A stretch of 43,719 nt of DNA from Streptomyces flaveolus (lineage in GTDB: Bacteria > Actinomycetota > Actinomycetes > Streptomycetales > Streptomycetaceae). The notes under the pieces were generated by a model that was not told where the DNA came from, searched no databases, and saw nothing but the letters and a program-made list of their open reading frames with translations. The stretch covers positions 1 to 43,719 of the forward strand of contig NZ_BMRV01000026.1 in NCBI RefSeq assembly GCF_014648815.1, in the 5' to 3' direction. Positions 40,290 to 43,719 of the stretch are shown one piece after another; position 1 is the first letter of the stretch, and each line of letters opens with the position of its first letter. The position numbers and the translations under genes are program-made.

Positions 40290-41462
40290 TCACGCCAACA
40301 ACCCCCGCAACGGAAACACCGCCCGCCGCGCCGCCACCACCGCCTGATCCAAGCGATCCGCAGGGTCGTACCCCGCCTCCCACGACGCCCACGCCACCGG
40401 CCACCGCCCATCAGTCATCCGCATCGGCCCCAACTGCCGCGTCCGCGCGAACACCTCCTGCCGCCACCCCTCCGGAATCACCGTCTCCGGCTCCACCGGC
40501 CGCCCCGCCGCGATCCCCACCAGATGCGTCCACGACCGCGGCACCACCTCCACCACCGCGTAGCCACCCCCGCCCAGCGCCACCCACCGCCCCTCGGCGT
40601 ACTCGTGCGCCAGGTCGTGACAGGCCACCTGCACGGCCCGCTGCGCGTCCAGCGACACCGCCAGATGCGCCAGCGGATCCTCGAAGTGCGTATCGGCCCC
40701 GTGCTGCGTCACCAGCACCTGCGGCCGGAAGTCCGCGATCAGCTCCGGCACCACCGCGTGGAACGCCCGCAGCCACCCCGCGTCCCCGGTCCCCGCGGGC
40801 AGCGCGACGTTCGCGGCCGACCCCTCCGCACAGTCGGCCCCGGTCTCCTCCGGCCACCCCGTCTGCGGAAACAGGGACCGCGGATGCTCGTGCAGCGAGA
40901 TCGTCAGAACCCGAGGATCCTCCCAGAACGCCGCCTGCACCCCGTCCCCGTGATGCACGTCCACGTCCACGTACGCGACCCGCTCGGCCCCCAGCTCCAG
41001 CAGCCGCGCGATCGCCAGCGCCGCGTCGTTGTAGACGCAGAACCCCGACGCCGCCCCCGGCATCGCATGGTGCAGCCCGCCCGCGAAGTTCACCGCGTGC
41101 AGCGCGTCCCCGCGCCACACCGCCTCCGCCGCGCCCACCGACTGTCCGGCGATCAGCGCGGACACCTCGTGCATCCCCGCGAACGCCGGATCGTCGATCG
41201 TCCCGAGCCCGTACGACCCGTCCGCCGCACCCGGATCAGCCGAGGCCGCCTTCACGGCGTCGATGTAGTCCTCCCGGTGGACGAGCCGCAGCGTCGACTC
41301 CCCCGCCGCCTTGGCCGCGACGACCTCCACCTCCCGGTCGAGCCCCAGGGCACCGACCAGTCCTCGCGTCAGGGCGAGCCGGACCGGGTCCATCGGATGG
41401 TCCGGACCGAAGTCATAGCCCGTTACTGCCTCGTCCCACATCAGCTGTGCGCGGCCGCTCAT
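40290..41462 (-). CDS. Histone deacetylase family protein (AcuC-like)
   Basis: A 390-residue zinc-dependent deacetylase of the arginase/deacetylase fold. The His pair is His131-His132 in GGLHHAMPGAASGFC, and the zinc ligands are Asp168 and His170 in YVDVDVHHGDG, with a third Asp in QHGADTHFEDP. The GFCVYND and GGGGYAVVE motifs are present. In Bacillus and streptomycetes AcuC removes acetyl groups from lysine in acetyl-CoA synthetase; that substrate is inferred here. The ATG at 41462 is preferred over a GTG at 41471. Its first 50 bases overlap the end of the MFS gene on the same strand, implying coupled translation. Confidence 0.93.
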   Translation of the reverse strand: MSGRAQLMWDEAVTGYDFGPDHPMDPVRLALTRGLVGALGLDREVEVVAAKAAGESTLRLVHREDYIDAVKAASADPGAADGSYGLGTIDDPAFAGMHEVSALIAGQSVGAAEAVWRGDALHAVNFAGGLHHAMPGAASGFCVYNDAALAIARLLELGAERVAYVDVDVHHGDGVQAAFWEDPRVLTISLHEHPRSLFPQTGWPEETGADCAEGSAANVALPAGTGDAGWLRAFHAVVPELIADFRPQVLVTQHGADTHFEDPLAHLAVSLDAQRAVQVACHDLAHEYAEGRWVALGGGGYAVVEVVPRSWTHLVGIAAGRPVEPETVIPEGWRQEVFARTRQLGPMRMTDGRWPVAWASWEAGYDPADRLDQAVVAARRAVFPLRGLLA

Positions 41463-42636
41463 GCCCGCCACCGTATCGGTCCGGTTGAGCCTCGAACGAC
41501 CGGGCGTACACCAGTGTCACCAGCACCAACACCATCGGCACGAGCATGGCACCGCGGTAGCTCCAGGCGTCCCCGAGCGCCCCCACCAACGGCGAACCGA
41601 TCAGGAAACCGACGTAGTTGAAGACGTTGAGCCGCGCCACCGCCGCATCAGACGCCCCGGGGAACAAACGCCCCGCCGCCGCGAACGTCTGCGGCACCAG
41701 CACACACAACCCCAGTCCCAGCAGCGTGAACCCGAGCATCCCGGCCCAGGCCCCCGGCGCCACGGCCACCACCGCGAACCCGCCCGCCGCGACGACCGCC
41801 CCGGCCCGCACCACCGCGACGGCCCCCAGCTGCCGCACCCCGAAGTCCCCGACCGCCCGCCCCACCAGCGTCGTCACCATGTACACGTTGTACGGAACGG
41901 TCGCCATCTGCTCCGAACCACCCAGCACGTCCTGGAGGTACTTCGCGCTCCAGTTGGAGACCGTCGAGTCCCCGATGTACGCGAACGTCATCACCAGACA
42001 CAGCGGCAACAGCACCTTGAAGCCGACGCCCGCACCACCGCCCCCGCTCACCGGCGCCTCCGCCCCGGCGTCGGTCCGCTCCCCGTCGACGTACCACCGA
42101 CTGCCCACCAGCGCGGCCGGCAACAGCACCGCCACGGCCGGGAGATACGACACCCACAGCGCCAGCTCCCAGTGCGCCCCCACCCACGCCAGCGAGGCCC
42201 CCAGGATCCCGCCCAGACTGTAGGCGGCGTGGAACCCGAGCATGATGCTCCGCCGGTACGCCCGCTGGAGGCTCACCCCGAGCATGTTCATCGAGGCGTC
42301 CAGCGCCCCCACCGCCAGCCCGAACGCCGCCAGGGCCACGGCCAGCCCCGCCATCGCGTCCCCCGCGCCGACGCCCAGCAGCGCCAGCAGCACCACGGGC
42401 TGGGACCAGCGCAGCACCCGACTGGGCCGCACCCGCCGCACCAGCCGCTCCGTCACCACGCTCCCCACACCGGCGAGGATCGGGACCGCGGCCAGGAAGA
42501 CCGGCAGCAGCGCATCCGAGATGCCGTACCGGTCCTGGATGGCCGGGATGCGCGTCACGAGCAGAGCGAAGGCGACACCCTGCGCGAAGAAGCCGAACGC
42601 CAACGAGGCCCTGCCGCGCCGCAGCACATCTGTCAT
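41413..42636 (-). CDS. MFS transporter
   Basis: A 407-residue major facilitator with about twelve hydrophobic segments, split by a loop near residue 195. The N-half has MTDVLRRGRASLAFGFFAQG and the typical first-loop pattern SVVTERLVRRVRPSRVL; the C-half has YIGDSTVSNWSAKYLQDVLG, then TTLVGRAVGDFGVRQLGAVA. The type resembles YbjJ-like/sugar-family MFS proteins with unknown substrate. The ATG at 42636 starts the frame. The stop at 41413 lies inside the downstream deacetylase gene (50-bp overlap). This arrangement suggests one transcript and perhaps uptake of a compound related to acetylated metabolites, which is speculation. Confidence 0.88.
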   Translation of the reverse strand: MTDVLRRGRASLAFGFFAQGVAFALLVTRIPAIQDRYGISDALLPVFLAAVPILAGVGSVVTERLVRRVRPSRVLRWSQPVVLLALLGVGAGDAMAGLAVALAAFGLAVGALDASMNMLGVSLQRAYRRSIMLGFHAAYSLGGILGASLAWVGAHWELALWVSYLPAVAVLLPAALVGSRWYVDGERTDAGAEAPVSGGGGAGVGFKVLLPLCLVMTFAYIGDSTVSNWSAKYLQDVLGGSEQMATVPYNVYMVTTLVGRAVGDFGVRQLGAVAVVRAGAVVAAGGFAVVAVAPGAWAGMLGFTLLGLGLCVLVPQTFAAAGRLFPGASDAAVARLNVFNYVGFLIGSPLVGALGDAWSYRGAMLVPMVLVLVTLVYARSFEAQPDRYGGGHERPRTADVGRGSNGL

Positions 42637-42659
42637 GGCGGCGAGCGTAGGGCCCGGGC

Positions 42660-42884
42660 TTACTGGTGGGTAGATCCCGCCAAAGATGAATTCCCCTCAA
42701 CTTCGCCGAGTTCGACGAACGCCGTGCCCCACACCCCGGTGAACCTGAGCTCCGCCCGCCGGAACGCCGGCGACTCCCGACGCAGCCTTTCCCACGCGGC
42801 CTCACGCCGGGCGTCCCCCGTCCCGAAACTGAGCAGCAGCCCGGCGAGGCGCACCAGGAGGATGAGCACGGGCAGCCCGTTCAC
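42660..42884 (-). CDS. Small hypothetical protein with N-terminal hydrophobic segment
   Basis: A 74-residue protein if the GTG at 42884 is used, beginning NGLPVLILLVRLAGLLLSFG after the start. This forms one hydrophobic helix, followed by a charged soluble part (ARREAAWERLRRESPAFRRA). It ends ELGEVEGNSSLAGSTHQ. A longer form from GTG 42932 is possible but lacks a ribosome site and would begin inside an inverted repeat. I do not recognise the family. It lies 23 bp before the MFS gene on the same strand and could be its operon partner. Confidence 0.55.
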   Translation of the reverse strand: MNGLPVLILLVRLAGLLLSFGTGDARREAAWERLRRESPAFRRAELRFTGVWGTAFVELGEVEGNSSLAGSTHQ

Positions 42885-42926
42885 CTCGCGGCGCCCCCGG
42901 TAGAAGCAACCGTCCGGAGCTACGCA

Positions 42927-42938
42927 TGACACATGTCA
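42927..42938. promoter_or_regulatory. TGACA-CA-TGTCA inverted repeat
   Basis: A perfect 5-bp-arm inverted repeat in the gap between the HAD hydrolase and the small hypothetical gene. It could be an operator for the small gene/MFS/deacetylase set; the evidence is position only. Confidence 0.25.
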
Positions 42939-42958
42939 GCGCGGGCCCCTGCCTCGGG

Positions 42959-43603
42959 TCATACGAGCAGGTCGGTCAACTCCCCCATGTCACCGAAGAG
43001 TCGAGTGGCCCCGGCGAGCTTCGCGGCGGGCGTCATCCCGGTGAACCCGTACACGTCCATCCCGGCCGCGACCGCCGCCTGCACACCGAGCGCACTGTCC
43101 TCGATCACCACGCACCGCTCGGGGGCGACACCCATCCGTTCGGCCGCGTGCAGGAAGAGATCGGGCGCCGGCTTGCCCCGGCCCACATCCTCGGAACTGA
43201 AGATCCGCGCCTCGTCGAACCACCGGTCCAGCCCGGTCCTCCGGTGCCCCACCCGGATCCGCTCATGGCTCCCGGAAGAGGCCACGCAGTACGGCACCTC
43301 GTCCGCGGCGAGCTTCTCCAGCACACCGACGACCCCGGGAACGGGCTGCAGGTCCTGCTCGAAGGCCGCGAACACCCGTCCGTGGAAGACGTCGTCGAAG
43401 TGCTCCGGAAGCCGCCGGCCGGACCGCTCCAGGATCAGATCGTGGACCCGGTGCATCGCGGCCCCCATGTAGTCGCGCAACGACTCGTCGTACGAGGTCG
43501 GGTGCCCCAGCTCGGTCAGATAGGCCGCCAGCAGCCGATTGGAGATCGGCTCACTGTCGACGAGGACACCGTCATTGTCGAAGACAATCAGTTCGTAGCG
43601 CAT
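42959..43603 (-). CDS. HAD-superfamily hydrolase (beta-phosphoglucomutase-like)
   Basis: A 214-residue subfamily IA HAD enzyme. Motif I is FDNDGVLVDSE (Asp9, Asp11) and motif II is the Ser in VASSGSHERI. Motif III is the Lys in GKPAPDLFLHAAE, and motif IV is VIEDSALGVQAAVAAGMDVY. The four-helix cap lies at about residues 17-90. Relatives are sugar phosphatases or beta-phosphoglucomutases; the substrate is not decided. The ATG at 43603 has only a weak AGGGTC site. It lies just downstream of an rRNA operon terminator and is read in the same direction, so read-through is possible. Confidence 0.9.
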   Translation of the reverse strand: MRYELIVFDNDGVLVDSEPISNRLLAAYLTELGHPTSYDESLRDYMGAAMHRVHDLILERSGRRLPEHFDDVFHGRVFAAFEQDLQPVPGVVGVLEKLAADEVPYCVASSGSHERIRVGHRRTGLDRWFDEARIFSSEDVGRGKPAPDLFLHAAERMGVAPERCVVIEDSALGVQAAVAAGMDVYGFTGMTPAAKLAGATRLFGDMGELTDLLV

Positions 43604-43621
43604 ACAACGACCCTAAACGCA

Positions 43622-43653
43622 GAAAACCCCGCACCGTAAGGTGCGGGGTTTTC
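43622..43653 (-). terminator. Terminator of the rRNA operon
   Basis: GAAAACCCCGCACC (43622-43635) pairs perfectly with GGTGCGGGGTTTTC (43640-43653) over the loop GTAA. Read on the minus strand it follows the 5S rRNA 3' end by about ten bases and has a T-rich arm. Confidence 0.88.
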
Positions 43654-43662
43654 CCAAAAATT

Positions 43663-43719
43663 GTTCGGCGGCGTCCTACTCTCCCACAGGGTCCCCCCTG
43701 CAGTACCATCGGCGCTGAA
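43663..43719 (-). rRNA. rrf: 5S ribosomal RNA, 3' part (gene continues off the right edge)
   Basis: The minus strand reads TTCAGCGCCGATGGTACTGC, then AGGGGGGACCCTGTGGGAGA, then GTAGGACGCCGCCGAAC. This is the conserved 3' half of streptomycete 5S rRNA, including the last helix that closes the molecule. The exact 3' end is uncertain by one or two bases. The rest of the rRNA operon (23S, 16S) should lie beyond the window. Confidence 0.93.

Overview
The window is chromosomal DNA from a high-GC actinomycete, almost certainly a Streptomyces close to S. coelicolor. The GC content is very high, GTG and TTG starts are frequent, and the gene order matches a well-known core region: rex-hemA-hemC-hemD, bldN with its anti-sigma rsbN, a class I lysS divergent from argS, and an rRNA operon entering at the right edge. 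I found no insertion sequence, integrase, prophage, CRISPR array or tRNA. The window is core chromosome with a few lineage-specific envelope genes.

Layout. 1-3070: a partial flavin-dependent oxidoreductase, a YnfA membrane protein, an SDR oxidoreductase and the RNA ligase RtcB. 3275-6562: two tandem DUF3558-type lipoproteins and a DUF2637 membrane protein. 6637-13724: an envelope island with a small secreted protein, an FG-GAP protein carrying a degenerate trypsin domain, a 1145-residue Tat-exported alanine-rich ALF-repeat protein, and a small four-helix membrane protein. 13820-19675: lysS, argS, an arylamine N-acetyltransferase and an aminotransferase. 19742-22314: a membrane-anchored HTH protein with long tandem repeats, and a DUF4232 lipoprotein. 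22358-31888: tetrapyrrole genes (hemB, then the rex-hemA-hemC-hemD operon with a Rex operator in its promoter), interrupted by a MarR-like regulator, a membrane protein, a 2-hydroxyacid dehydrogenase and a compact ECF-sigma operon. 32066-36129: a glutaredoxin-like protein, a HAD-IB phosphatase, and the developmental sigma factor BldN with anti-sigma RsbN. 36173-38973: acyltransferase, epimerase-like protein, a 32-residue ribosomal protein bS22 homologue and a BldC-like DNA-binding protein. This group, with the HAD phosphatase, glutaredoxin and hem genes, mirrors Rv0500A-Rv0512 of Mycobacterium tuberculosis. 39103-43603: a phosphatase-like protein, an AcuC/HDAC-family deacetylase overlapping an MFS transporter, a small hypothetical protein and a HAD hydrolase. 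43622-43719: terminator and 3' end of 5S rRNA.

How the genes work together. Rex senses NADH/NAD+ and, through the site at 31871-31888, ties haem synthesis to respiratory state; HemA, HemC, HemD and HemB supply the C5 route to uroporphyrinogen III. BldN drives aerial development, and RsbN is preceded by a BldN-type promoter, giving feedback. The best candidates for undescribed biology are the ALF-repeat giant with its membrane partner, the FG-GAP pseudoprotease, the repeat-bearing HTH membrane protein, and the three-gene operon of a 29-residue membrane peptide, an ECF sigma factor and a cysteine-bearing membrane protein.
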